DNA from: F23-B02 sp963650165
GTDB lineage: Bacteria; Bacillota; Clostridia; Oscillospirales; Oscillospiraceae
Direction of reading: 5' to 3'
Length of the DNA: 19,834 nt
Assembly (NCBI GenBank): GCA_963650165.1
Contig: CAVJKX010000024.1
Span: 1 to 19,834, forward strand
Made by a program: the position numbers and the translations under genes. Of the stretch, positions 1 to 6,951 are shown piece by piece (positions within the stretch are counted from its first letter, which is position 1; each line of letters begins with the position of its first letter). The notes below the pieces were generated by a model. That model saw only the letters and a program-made list of their open reading frames with translations, was not told where the DNA came from and did no database searches.

Positions 1-80
1 ACCTGAAGACCGACCCGCAGCTGATGGGCGCACTCGGCGCAGCAGAGTATGCACGTCAGAAGGGTCTTGCAAAGAAGTAA
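1..80 (+). CDS. C-terminal end of a BcrA/BadF/HgdC-type activator ATPase (partial)
   Basis: Only the last 25 codons are present, in the frame beginning at base 3 and ending in TAA at 78-80. The tail contains PQLMGALGAAEYAR, which resembles the C-terminal GALGAA(L/E)xA signature of the ASKHA-fold activators of 2-hydroxyacyl-CoA dehydratases and related benzoyl-CoA reductase-type enzymes. Those activators carry a [4Fe-4S] cluster between two subunits and use ATP to inject an electron into the partner dehydratase. Neither the cluster ligands nor the nucleotide site are in the window, so the family call rests on a short motif. The next gene on the same strand starts 94 bases later with no terminator between, so the two are probably cotranscribed. 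Confidence 0.6.
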   Translation, partial: LKTDPQLMGALGAAEYARQKGLAKK

Positions 81-173
81 TCCATTAGAGACCTGACACC
101 CAATACAGGCGCCAACAGATCTGATTGATCGAACTGTTTGGCATCAATAACAGCTCAAAAAGGAGAAACGCTA

Positions 174-332
174 ATGTGCAATTTCTGCAAAAAGTCCGTT
201 AAGCTGTTCAGCATGGTAGTCGGCGTTCTGTTCGTAGTTTATTTCTGGAACCTCGATCAGAAAGTGCTCGGCTGGGCATACAAGCAGGTTAACACCATGT
301 TCGACAGAAAGCCTGTTGACATTAAGTTCTGA
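174..332 (+). CDS. 52-residue single-span membrane microprotein with N-terminal CxxC
   Basis: I do not recognise a named family. I chose the ATG at 174 because AAGGAG at 160-165 lies a good distance upstream; a longer frame from 138 has no such site. The protein begins MCNFCKK, giving a Cys2-x-x-Cys5 pair, followed by a short basic patch and one hydrophobic span of about residues 11-27 (LFSMVVGVLFVVYFWNL). The remaining 25 residues look amphipathic and basic (WAYKQVNTMFDRK). The positive residues before the span suggest the CxxC end faces the cytoplasm. It follows an activator-ATPase tail on the same strand and ends just before tandem terminator hairpins, so it is probably the last gene of that operon. 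A redox or metal role is inference only. Confidence 0.75.
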   Translation: MCNFCKKSVKLFSMVVGVLFVVYFWNLDQKVLGWAYKQVNTMFDRKPVDIKF

Positions 333-344
333 TTTCTTAAAAAG

Positions 345-376
345 TACCGGCGCATGCCCCACATCATGCGCCGGTA
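345..376 (+). terminator. Perfect 12-bp hairpin after the microprotein gene
   Basis: TACCGGCGCATG (345-356) and CATGCGCCGGTA (365-376) are exact inverse complements around an 8-base loop. No U-run follows directly. A second, canonical terminator begins 11 bases later, so this hairpin may act as an RNA 3'-end stabiliser or as the first part of a tandem terminator. Confidence 0.6.
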
Positions 377-381
377 TACGA

Positions 382-414
382 AAAAAACGCGGAAGCATTG
401 CTTCCGCGTTTTTT
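382..414. terminator. Bidirectional rho-independent terminator between convergent operons
   Basis: The 9-bp stem CGCGGAAGC (388-396) / GCTTCCGCG (400-408) has a 3-base loop and is flanked by an A-run at 381-387 and a T-run at 409-414. It reads as an intrinsic terminator in both directions. It serves the plus-strand operon ending at 332 and the minus-strand operon ending at 414. Confidence 0.88.
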
Positions 415-1034
415 CATTTCAGCTCTTTTTTCAGCTCTACGCTGTCTGCCGGGGTGATTTTCCTGATCACTCGGCAGGGGCTGCCGGCGGCAAGATATCC
501 TGCCGGAATATCCCTCGTCACGACGCTGCCCGCGCCGATAACGCAGCCGTCACCGATGGTAACTCCGCCGCAGACGGTGACTCCTCCGGCCAGCCAGCAG
601 TTATTGCCGATCACTATCGGCTTTGCGTACTCAAGATCGTACATGCTGCCGTCGGGCCTTGTGCGGACGTTCCGCTCCTCGCTCAAAAGCGCATGCATCG
701 GGGTGAGCAGACTGCAATTGGGTCCGAAGAAAACGTCGTCGCCGATCGTCACGGGGCAGCAGTCGAGCACCGTGAGGTTGAAATTTGCATAGCAGTTTCT
801 GCCGAAATGCGTGAACACGCCGTAGTCGAAATACACCGGTCCCTGCAAAAACAGCCCCGGCTGCGCGTCAGGCGTGAGCTGCGACAGAATATCATTCCGA
901 AGCTCCGTCTCGTCCTCGTCGGTGTTATTGTACCTTCGGCTGAGCTTGTGCGCCTTCAGACGCAGTGCGGCCAGCTCCTCGTCGGACGGATCATAGAGCC
1001 TGCCTGCAAGCATGCGCTCCGACTGCTCACTCAC
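414..1034 (-). CDS. maa: Maltose/galactoside O-acetyltransferase family protein (left-handed beta helix)
   Basis: This 206-residue protein is a sugar O-acetyltransferase that would transfer acetyl from acetyl-CoA to a sugar hydroxyl in the cytoplasm. The N-terminal cap MLAGRLYDPSDEELAALR plus the RRYN segment is the usual start of the maltose acetyltransferase family. The middle and C-terminal parts carry hexapeptide repeats (VTIGDDVFFGPNC, IVIGNNCWLAGG, VTIGDGCVIGAGSVVT). The His in LLTPMHALL matches the catalytic histidine of the LacA/Maa group. I placed the start at GTG 1034, which overlaps the ridA stop as GTGA, suggesting translational coupling. A longer in-frame extension to 1055 lies inside ridA and adds nothing family-like. 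The true sugar acceptor is unknown; the gene symbol indicates family only. Confidence 0.87.
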   Translation of the reverse strand: MSEQSERMLAGRLYDPSDEELAALRLKAHKLSRRYNNTDEDETELRNDILSQLTPDAQPGLFLQGPVYFDYGVFTHFGRNCYANFNLTVLDCCPVTIGDDVFFGPNCSLLTPMHALLSEERNVRTRPDGSMYDLEYAKPIVIGNNCWLAGGVTVCGGVTIGDGCVIGAGSVVTRDIPAGYLAAGSPCRVIRKITPADSVELKKELK

Positions 1035-1405
1035 AGCTCGGCGATTACCTCGCACTCAAGCAGTACGTCCTTGGGCAGGCGAGCTACCTCGACGCAGCTT
1101 CTGGCGGGGAAGGGTTCGGTGAAATACTGTGCGTATATGCCGTTTACGAGGGCGAAATCGTTCATGTCCTTAATGAAAACGGTGGTCTTGACGACCTTGG
1201 ACATGTCGCTTCCGGCTGCCTTGAGGAGCTCGGAGAGGTTTTTGAACACCTGATGTGCCTGCGCCTCAACGCCGTCGGGAACGAGACCGGTGGCGGGGTC
1301 GATGCCGACCTGACCGGAGGTGTATACCATGTTTCCGACTATCTGAGCCTGGGAATAGGGGCCGATCGCTGCGGGAGCCTTTGTTGTGGATACGGTTTTC
1401 ATCAT
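1031..1405 (-). CDS. ridA: RidA/YjgF enamine-imine deaminase
   Basis: RidA hydrolyses the reactive 2-aminoacrylate and 2-aminocrotonate enamines/imines released by PLP-dependent dehydratases, forming pyruvate or 2-oxobutyrate and ammonia. The 124-residue length is typical of the family. Hallmarks are APAAIGPYSQA near the N-terminus, the TSGQVG strand, and PARSCVEVARLPKD with the conserved substrate-carboxylate Arg. The C-terminal LLECEVIAEL contains the family's conserved acidic residue. AGGAGG at 1411-1416 serves either of two adjacent ATG codons (1405 or 1402); the second has the better spacing and gives the common MK start. It sits 10 bases after threonine dehydratase, the textbook source of its substrate, so the pair forms a functional unit. 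Confidence 0.95.
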   Translation of the reverse strand: MMKTVSTTKAPAAIGPYSQAQIVGNMVYTSGQVGIDPATGLVPDGVEAQAHQVFKNLSELLKAAGSDMSKVVKTTVFIKDMNDFALVNGIYAQYFTEPFPARSCVEVARLPKDVLLECEVIAEL

Positions 1406-1415
1406 AAATTCCTCC

Positions 1416-2627
1416 TTAAATATTTAAGCTGACTTTAAATCCCTTGTCGCCGAGCGAGCGCAGGAGCCGCTCGCCGTGCGCCTTGCCGCCGACTTCGCAG
1501 GAAATGTGTACGTTTGTCTGATTGGGGTTGAGCCCGGCGCTGAGCCTGTCGTGCTCAACGGTGAGTATATTTGCGCCCTGCTCTGCGATATCGTTGAGAA
1601 GCTTCACGAGGCTGCCGGGCTTATCGAGCAGCGTTGCCGTAAATCTCAGCCGCCTGTTGCGGGCAACAAGACCCTGCTCGATGATGCACTGGATAAAGCT
1701 CACGTCAATATTGCCGCCGGAGAGCAGGCACACGACCTTCTTGCCCTTGACGTCGATCTTGCCCTTTAGCACGGCAGCAACAGGTGTTGCGCCGGAGGGC
1801 TCAACGATCTGCTTGCAGCGCTCCATGAGCAGCAGGATCGCCTCGGATATCTCGTTGTCGTTTACGGTCACGACATCGTCCGCGTAGCGGTTTATGAGCT
1901 CGACGGTAATATCGCCGGGCGATTTTACCGCAATGCCGTCTGCGATGGTGGAGACGCTGTCGGTGCTGATGTACTTTTTCTCGCGGAAGGACTGCGCGAT
2001 CGCGTCCGCGCCCTCGGCCTGAACGCCGATGACCTGAATGCGGGGATTTATCTGCTTTATGCAGGATGCGACACCGGCGAGCAGTCCGCCGCCGCCCGCG
2101 GGAACGATGACAATGTCGGCCGTCGGAAGATCGCCGAGTATCTCAAGGCCGAGTGTGCCCTGACCGGCAATGACCTCAAGATCGTTGTACGGGTGCAGGA
2201 AGGTAGCGCCCTCCGTTTCGCATACGGTGCAGGCCATTGCATACGCGTCGTCATAGCAGTCGCCGTGCAGAACGACCTTGGCGCCGTAGCCCTCGGTCGC
2301 CTGGACCTTTGCGATCGGCGCGCTTGCGGGCATGACAATCGTTGCGGGAATGCCGAACTTGTGCGCGGCGTATGCAACGCCCTGCGCGTGGTTGCCTGCC
2401 GAGGACGCAACGACGCTCTTCACGTCACCGCGCTCAGCCAGAGCGGCGACCTTGTTGCTCGCGCCGCGGATCTTGAACGAGCCGGTTTTCTGGCGGTTTT
2501 CGCATTTGAGATATATCTCCCCGCCGGTCATTGCAGAAAAGGTGGAGGACATATCGAGTTCGGTGTGATGAAGTATCGGCTTGAGCCTCTCGGCTGCAAG
2601 CTCAATGTCTTTAAGCGGTAATTCCAT
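1416..2627 (-). CDS. ilvA: Threonine ammonia-lyase (threonine dehydratase) with C-terminal ACT domain
   Basis: This PLP enzyme deaminates threonine, and usually serine, to 2-oxobutyrate or pyruvate plus ammonia. The fold-type II PLP lysine is Lys52 in KTGSFKIRGA, followed by SSAGNHAQG and the phosphate-binding loop VPAGGGGLLAG. CLLSGGN closes the catalytic domain at about residue 320. The last 80 or so residues (RRLRFTATLLDKPGSLVKLL...) form an ACT-like regulatory domain. At 403 residues it matches the short one-ACT clostridial IlvA/TdcB type rather than the longer two-ACT biosynthetic enzyme, so it could serve either isoleucine synthesis or catabolism. I chose ATG 2627, six bases after GAGGTG (2634-2639). 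A GTG at 2636 overlaps that ribosome binding site and is less likely. Confidence 0.94.
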   Translation of the reverse strand: MELPLKDIELAAERLKPILHHTELDMSSTFSAMTGGEIYLKCENRQKTGSFKIRGASNKVAALAERGDVKSVVASSAGNHAQGVAYAAHKFGIPATIVMPASAPIAKVQATEGYGAKVVLHGDCYDDAYAMACTVCETEGATFLHPYNDLEVIAGQGTLGLEILGDLPTADIVIVPAGGGGLLAGVASCIKQINPRIQVIGVQAEGADAIAQSFREKKYISTDSVSTIADGIAVKSPGDITVELINRYADDVVTVNDNEISEAILLLMERCKQIVEPSGATPVAAVLKGKIDVKGKKVVCLLSGGNIDVSFIQCIIEQGLVARNRRLRFTATLLDKPGSLVKLLNDIAEQGANILTVEHDRLSAGLNPNQTNVHISCEVGGKAHGERLLRSLGDKGFKVSLNI

Positions 2628-2657
2628 ACGGTTCACCTCAGTTTGTTTTATATAAGG

Positions 2658-2686
2658 ATTTTACTTCATCCGCGCGGAATATACAA
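2658..2686 (-). promoter_or_regulatory. Putative sigma-A promoter for the ilvA-ridA-maa operon
   Basis: On the minus strand TTGTAT (2681-2686) and TAAAAT (2658-2663) are separated by 17 bases, about 30 bases upstream of the ilvA start. The matches are moderate. I saw no T-box or other riboswitch-like leader in this short gap. Confidence 0.45.
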
Positions 2687-2761
2687 GAGCTTTGCTCAAA
2701 AAATGTCCGCAATACGGGCACAAATTTTCAATATGTCCGCTCCGCGAATACAAATGCCTTT

Positions 2762-2950
2762 TTAGCCGATCGACTTGAGCTTATCTACAAAGCTTTTCAT
2801 TTCACTGCGGCTTTGCAGCTTTTTGCTTTCTTCGATTATCCTGTCCTGCCGGGCCTTATCGAGAGCGGAAAAATACAGAAATGCGTCGGCGTTTCGCATG
2901 AGCGCCATGCCGAGACCGAGCGGAAGCTCGGCGTTTTTGCCTGTGTTCAT
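2762..2950 (-). CDS. Small soluble protein of unknown function (62 residues)
   Basis: The product begins MNTGKNAELPLGLGMALMRN and is otherwise helical and charged, ending with a Lys/Ser-rich segment (MKSFVDKLKSIG). The LPxGxGMAL stretch followed by an Ala/Tyr/Phe helix resembles short uncharacterised proteins common in Clostridia, but I cannot name a domain. There is no signal peptide or membrane span. The start is supported by GAGGTG at 2957-2962, six bases before the ATG. It lies about 35 bases after a strong terminator hairpin that follows the upstream lipoprotein gene. I saw no clear promoter in between, so it may be expressed by read-through. Confidence 0.7.
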   Translation of the reverse strand: MNTGKNAELPLGLGMALMRNADAFLYFSALDKARQDRIIEESKKLQSRSEMKSFVDKLKSIG

Positions 2951-2985
2951 AATATCACCTCGGATATATTTTCCGCAGCAGATAT

Positions 2986-3015
2986 GAAAAAATACGCCCC
3001 GCGGGGCGTATTTTT
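2986..3015 (-). terminator. Rho-independent terminator of the lipoprotein gene
   Basis: The 16-base sequence ACGCCCCGCGGGGCGT (2994-3009) is a perfect palindrome with A-runs before and T-runs after. On the minus strand it forms a GC-rich stem followed by a U-run, directly after the stop codon at 3024. It is symmetric, so it could also work on the plus strand. Confidence 0.85.
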
Positions 3016-3023
3016 ACTTTATA

Positions 3024-5138
3024 TCAGTTTTTGTACGGCAGGGAGGAGAAAAAGCTCGTGTCGGGCTGACCGCCTATCGTCCAGCCGGAGCCGGAGTTTG
3101 CGATGGGTATCGAGCCTGTAAAGCCGCCGTCGGTGACGAAATTTATAACGGAGCTGCCGTCGGTCGAGGTAAAGCGCAGCTTTGTGCCGGTTGAGAGGTA
3201 GCTGCCGTTTGAGAGAGTTATGCTCTTTGTCGTGGTGACATAGGTCGTGTTGTTGTCAAACACAATGTCGCCGGAGCCCCCGGCAAAGCTCTTGTCCGAC
3301 AGAGTGTACACATTCTTTACCTTGTATGTGCCGAGAATGTTCATCTCGGTGTCCAGAACCAGCTTGCCGTCGGCAAACTCCTTTATAAGTCCCGCGGCGG
3401 AGCTCTGACTGTCGAACAGAGCAAGGTGCAGCGGCTGACTTTCACCTGCCGAGTAGAAGGCGACGCAGGTAATGCTGCTGCCGCTTGCGTCGCTGCCGTC
3501 GATATATATCTCGCGCACGCCGTCGTTATCGAGGTCGAACAGGCGGATGCTGTTTATATCCTTTATACCGGTCTCGACGCTGCTTTCCGTGCCGCCGGCT
3601 TCAATTCCGAGCGTTACGGTGCCCTGCTCACCGGCTGCTGCGCTTACGGTCTCCTCTTTGCCGTCGCCGTCAATGTCGCCGGTGTAGGGCAGGCGGGAGG
3701 TGATGACGGTTCCGGAGCTCGCGTTGGGGTCAGTTACCTTGACGGCTCCGTTTTCGTCCAGCGAGAGCAGGCGTATCTCTCGTGTGCCGTCGGCGAGGCT
3801 GAAGCGCACGACCATGTTCGGCGTTGTGCCCGCAAGTTCCGCGTTTACGGCGAGCGCCGCCCCGTCGGACATATCGCTGCATGCGATAAGCTGCTTTACA
3901 AGCGTATAGCTTTTTGCGCCCGCGTTGTAATTGCTTATCGTGTAAACGTCGAGGTCATAGACATTGCCGCTTGCCGTCAGGAGCAGCGACTTTATATCGG
4001 CCGATGCCGCGCTGCCGAGAACGGTGAGCTCCGTCGCTTTGCTGTCGGCCGCGAATGCGGCGCTTATATCGCCCTCGGAGCCGTCGCGGTCGGAGGACGG
4101 GATGTATGCCTTGTCTATTAAGCCTCCGAGCTCGGAGTAGGGCACGGTGAACTCATAAAAACCGTCCGCGATCTCGCCGGGATTTGCGATTATGACAATG
4201 CCCTCGGAGGACAGGTACCAGTGCCCGTCCGATACGAGCGACTTTACCGTCTCGGAATATCCCTCGTTGAAGTAGACGTTCTGATACTCCGGGTCGCTGG
4301 TGAAGGATACGAGGATCTTTTCGGAAACGCTGTTTACTATCTTTTCGCTGTCGCCGAGGTCGGCAAGCGTCAGCTCCTCGCCGGTCTGCGAATCGAAGCT
4401 TCTGCCGCTGATATTCAGCGTGCTTGTCGTGCCGAGCGAGGCTCTGTCAACAACACGCAGGGATATAACGCCGCTGTCCGCGCGCTCGGCTCTTATCGTG
4501 CGGTTCATGGAAAACGCGCTGAGTCCGGCAGCCGTGCCGTCGCCTATATTCTGCGTGTAATGGCCGTAGTTATCCTGATAGGTCTTGGTGGTGTACTCGG
4601 TCGCCATTGACTTGAGGCTTTCGTTGAGCTTATCCGCCGCATCGCTGCGCTCGGGCATGAAAACGCTGGGGAGCATGTACGAGATGTTGTCCTCGGCGGT
4701 CTCCGTCGTCATCTCGACGAGCACATCGCCGCCGCAGCTTCCCGCGCTTGCGTTTATTATCCTGTGATCCTCGGTGACGGTGATGTCGATGTGGGCCTTG
4801 TTCGAAAAATCATCGACGAAGGACCTGGTCGCAAGGATGTTGAGCTCATTGTCGTATATGCATATGCTGTACCCGATCTCGGCCTTTTCCGTGCTCTCGG
4901 CCTTGTCGCCGGCAAAGTCAAAGTGAATGACCGAGCCAGCCTCGAAGGCAGCCTTGTCCGCTCCCTCAACCGAGTCCGAGCCCTCGTCGGTGCCGCAGGA
5001 GACTGTGTAAACGTCGCTTGCCTGCATTGTTATATACACGCCGCATTCGCGCTCTTTTTCGCCGCTGTCCTTTTTGCCGCAGGCGCAAAGAGATATGATG
5101 CAGCACAGCGCCAATGCCATGGCTATGAATTTTCGCAT
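3024..5138 (-). CDS. Large lipoprotein with RsiV/PdaC-like (DUF3298) domain and DxDxDG repeats
   Basis: This 704-residue exported lipoprotein has no assigned function. Residues 1-20 are a lipoprotein signal peptide with lipobox LCAC and modifiable Cys20, so it should be anchored on the outer face of the membrane. Residues about 150-340 resemble the DUF3298 module of RsiV and PdaC: FDSQTGEELTLADL is followed near 301-332 by WYLSSEGIVIIANPGEIA and VPYSEL. Around 485 (TGDIDGDGKEE) and 532 (FDLDNDGVREIY) are DxDxDG loops of the FG-GAP/VCBS or EF-hand type, probably binding calcium. The C-terminal 150 residues are Ser/Thr-rich beta structure. The start ATG is preceded by GGAG about eight bases upstream. 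A role in sensing or binding a cell-wall ligand is a guess from the RsiV/PdaC parallel. Confidence 0.85.
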   Translation of the reverse strand: MRKFIAMALALCCIISLCACGKKDSGEKERECGVYITMQASDVYTVSCGTDEGSDSVEGADKAAFEAGSVIHFDFAGDKAESTEKAEIGYSICIYDNELNILATRSFVDDFSNKAHIDITVTEDHRIINASAGSCGGDVLVEMTTETAEDNISYMLPSVFMPERSDAADKLNESLKSMATEYTTKTYQDNYGHYTQNIGDGTAAGLSAFSMNRTIRAERADSGVISLRVVDRASLGTTSTLNISGRSFDSQTGEELTLADLGDSEKIVNSVSEKILVSFTSDPEYQNVYFNEGYSETVKSLVSDGHWYLSSEGIVIIANPGEIADGFYEFTVPYSELGGLIDKAYIPSSDRDGSEGDISAAFAADSKATELTVLGSAASADIKSLLLTASGNVYDLDVYTISNYNAGAKSYTLVKQLIACSDMSDGAALAVNAELAGTTPNMVVRFSLADGTREIRLLSLDENGAVKVTDPNASSGTVITSRLPYTGDIDGDGKEETVSAAAGEQGTVTLGIEAGGTESSVETGIKDINSIRLFDLDNDGVREIYIDGSDASGSSITCVAFYSAGESQPLHLALFDSQSSAAGLIKEFADGKLVLDTEMNILGTYKVKNVYTLSDKSFAGGSGDIVFDNNTTYVTTTKSITLSNGSYLSTGTKLRFTSTDGSSVINFVTDGGFTGSIPIANSGSGWTIGGQPDTSFFSSLPYKN

Positions 5139-5165
5139 TTTATCAACTCCATTCTGTACCCGATC

Positions 5166-5194
5166 ATTATAGCATGGCGGCGCTTTAAAATCTA
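5166..5194 (-). promoter_or_regulatory. Extended -10 promoter for the lipoprotein gene
   Basis: On the minus strand a perfect TATAAT (5166-5171) is preceded by the extended -10 element TG one base upstream. The -35 position (TAGATT, 5189-5194) is poor, as is common with extended -10 promoters. It lies about 27 bases upstream of the start codon. Confidence 0.6.
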
Positions 5195-5220
5195 CCGCGG
5201 GGAAAATTGTTTATAAAATA

Positions 5221-5254
5221 GTAAAAAATTCTCTCCCTGCCGAGGCAGGGAGAG
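5221..5254 (-). terminator. Rho-independent terminator of the hyd operon
   Basis: On the minus strand, the stem CTCTCCCTGCC (5244-5254) / GGCAGGGAGAG (5231-5241) is followed by AATTTTTTAC. It lies 14 bases after the hydA stop codon. Confidence 0.88.
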
Positions 5255-5267
5255 AGGAAACCTGTGA

Positions 5268-6947
5268 TCATTCGTGACCGTGGTCGGGATAGTGGACGTG
5301 CAGCAGCTCGTGAGCCTTGCCTCGCAAAAGGGCGTATACCCCGTCGAGCGCGGTGTTCTGCTCGGACGAGCGCAGCGTGCAGGCCTCGTCGGCGTTGAAT
5401 ATGCCGCAGCTGCGCACCTTCTTCTGCGCCATTGCAGACTCCGGCTGACCGCCGCCGCCGATGCAGCCGCAGGGGCAGGCCATGACCTCAATGAAGTGGA
5501 AGAACTCCTCGCCGCTTTCGACCTTCTCGATGAGCTTGTCGGCATTTCCGAGACCGTTTGCTACGGCTATCTTCAGCGTGAGATCGCCGGCCGTGACCTC
5601 AAAGGCCTTGATGCCGTCGAGCCCGCGCACGCCGCATTCGGCGACGGTTGCTATCTGCTCGGAGGTGACCGTGCCGAGAACGTGGCGTATAACGGCCTCC
5701 GTCACGCCGCCGGTGACGCCGAAGATGACGCCCGCACCGGTGTATTCCGCGAAGGGATCGTCGGGCTTGGTGTCGGGAAGACGGGCAAAGTCGATGCCTG
5801 CCTCCTTTATCATTCTCGCAAGCTCCTGCGTCGTGAGCACGAGATCGATGAGCTTCTCGCCGTCCTTTATGAGCTCGGGCCGCGCGGCCTCGGCCTTCTT
5901 TGCCGTGCAGGGCATTATTGCGACCGAATACAGCTCATCGTCGGTGTAGTACTGCCTTAAAACGGCGCCGAACATCTCCATCGGCGAGCCGCAGGTGGAT
6001 ACCTGAGGCATAAGATGCGGATGCCGGTTTTCAACGTGCTTTATCCAGCCGGGGCAGCAGGAGGTGAACATGGGGAGCTTTGCACCCGTCTTGAGCTTGT
6101 TCATAAACTCCGCCGATTCCTCCATTATGGTGAGATCCGCCGTCAGCGAGGTGTCGAAAACATAGTCCGCGCCCAGCATTTTGAGCGCCGTCGTTATCTT
6201 GCCCATGACAGGCTGCGAGGCCGGGAGACCGAACTCCTCGCCGATGCCGACGCGCACCGCCGGTGCGACCTGCACGGCGACCTTCTTCGTCGGATCGTAT
6301 ATGGCATCCCAGAGCTTCGGAGTCTCGTTTTTTATAACGATGGCGCCGGTGGGGCAGACGGCGGCGCACTGGCCGCAGCCGACGCAGTCGGTATCCGCAA
6401 GCTTGTTGTTGAAGCCGCAGGAGATGTAGCTTTCAATGCCGCGCTCGGCAAAATCAATGGCGCGGACGTTCTGCACCTCCGAACACATCCTCACGCACTT
6501 TCCGCAGAGTATGCATTTTGATGGATCGCGCACGATGGAAGGGGAGGAGTCGTCTATCGGGAGCTTGGGATAGTCGATGGGGAAGCGGATATTCGTTACG
6601 TTATAGCGTTTCGCGTAGGCCTGGAGCCTGCACTTTTCCGATTTTTCGCAGGTCGTGCAGTCCGAGCGGTGTCCCGCCAGCAGAAGCTCCAGGATGAGCT
6701 GACGCTGCTTTCTCAGGCGCGCCGTGTTGGTCTTTACGGACAGGCCGTCCCTCGGCACCATCGTGCAGGCCGCCTCAACGCCGCCGCGGTCGTTCTCGAC
6801 GACGCACAGGCGGCAGCCGCCGTAGATCGAAAGGCTTTCGCAGTAGCAGAGGTTCGGAATGTCGATATGATGCTTCAGCGCGACCTCGAGGACGTTGCGT
6901 TCATTTTCAAATTCACAGCTGATGCCGTCTATGATCATGCTCTTCAT
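5268..6947 (-). CDS. hydA: [FeFe] hydrogenase catalytic subunit, NAD-linked multimeric type (HydA/HndD)
   Basis: This 559-residue subunit interconverts protons and H2 at the H-cluster. From the N-terminus there is a plant-type [2Fe-2S] site (C34, C45, C48, C61), a NuoG-like His-Cys [4Fe-4S] site (H93, C97, C100, C106), and two ferredoxin [4Fe-4S] motifs (from C145 and C188). The H-cluster domain follows: L1 TSCCPGW (C297, C298), L2 MPCTAKK (C347) and L3 with C491 and C495. The proton-path acidic stretch TIMEESAE is kept. Two departures from the usual motifs are GSPME at 320-324 in place of KSPQQ, and an extra Cys493 inside L3. The C-terminus is His-rich. AAGGAGG overlaps the end of hydB and the genes are 4 bases apart. 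With hydB and hydC it should form a bifurcating, ferredoxin- and NAD(H)-dependent complex in the cytosol. Confidence 0.96.
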   Translation of the reverse strand: MKSMIIDGISCEFENERNVLEVALKHHIDIPNLCYCESLSIYGGCRLCVVENDRGGVEAACTMVPRDGLSVKTNTARLRKQRQLILELLLAGHRSDCTTCEKSEKCRLQAYAKRYNVTNIRFPIDYPKLPIDDSSPSIVRDPSKCILCGKCVRMCSEVQNVRAIDFAERGIESYISCGFNNKLADTDCVGCGQCAAVCPTGAIVIKNETPKLWDAIYDPTKKVAVQVAPAVRVGIGEEFGLPASQPVMGKITTALKMLGADYVFDTSLTADLTIMEESAEFMNKLKTGAKLPMFTSCCPGWIKHVENRHPHLMPQVSTCGSPMEMFGAVLRQYYTDDELYSVAIMPCTAKKAEAARPELIKDGEKLIDLVLTTQELARMIKEAGIDFARLPDTKPDDPFAEYTGAGVIFGVTGGVTEAVIRHVLGTVTSEQIATVAECGVRGLDGIKAFEVTAGDLTLKIAVANGLGNADKLIEKVESGEEFFHFIEVMACPCGCIGGGGQPESAMAQKKVRSCGIFNADEACTLRSSEQNTALDGVYALLRGKAHELLHVHYPDHGHE

Positions 6948-6951
6948 ATCA

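Noticed and set aside
354..1253. A 299-residue plus-strand open frame across maa and ridA
   Set aside because: It runs through a bidirectional terminator and opposite two well-supported genes, with a composition typical of reverse-strand shadows.
1415..1428. CTTAAATATTTAAG palindrome at the ilvA-ridA junction as an operator
   Set aside because: It falls on the ilvA stop codon and ridA ribosome binding site within an operon, is short and AT-rich, and is most simply explained by the coding and stop sequence.
3426..4121. A 231-residue plus-strand open frame inside the lipoprotein gene
   Set aside because: Antisense shadow rich in Arg, Ala and Val; the lipoprotein on the other strand has a signal peptide, lipobox and ribosome binding site.
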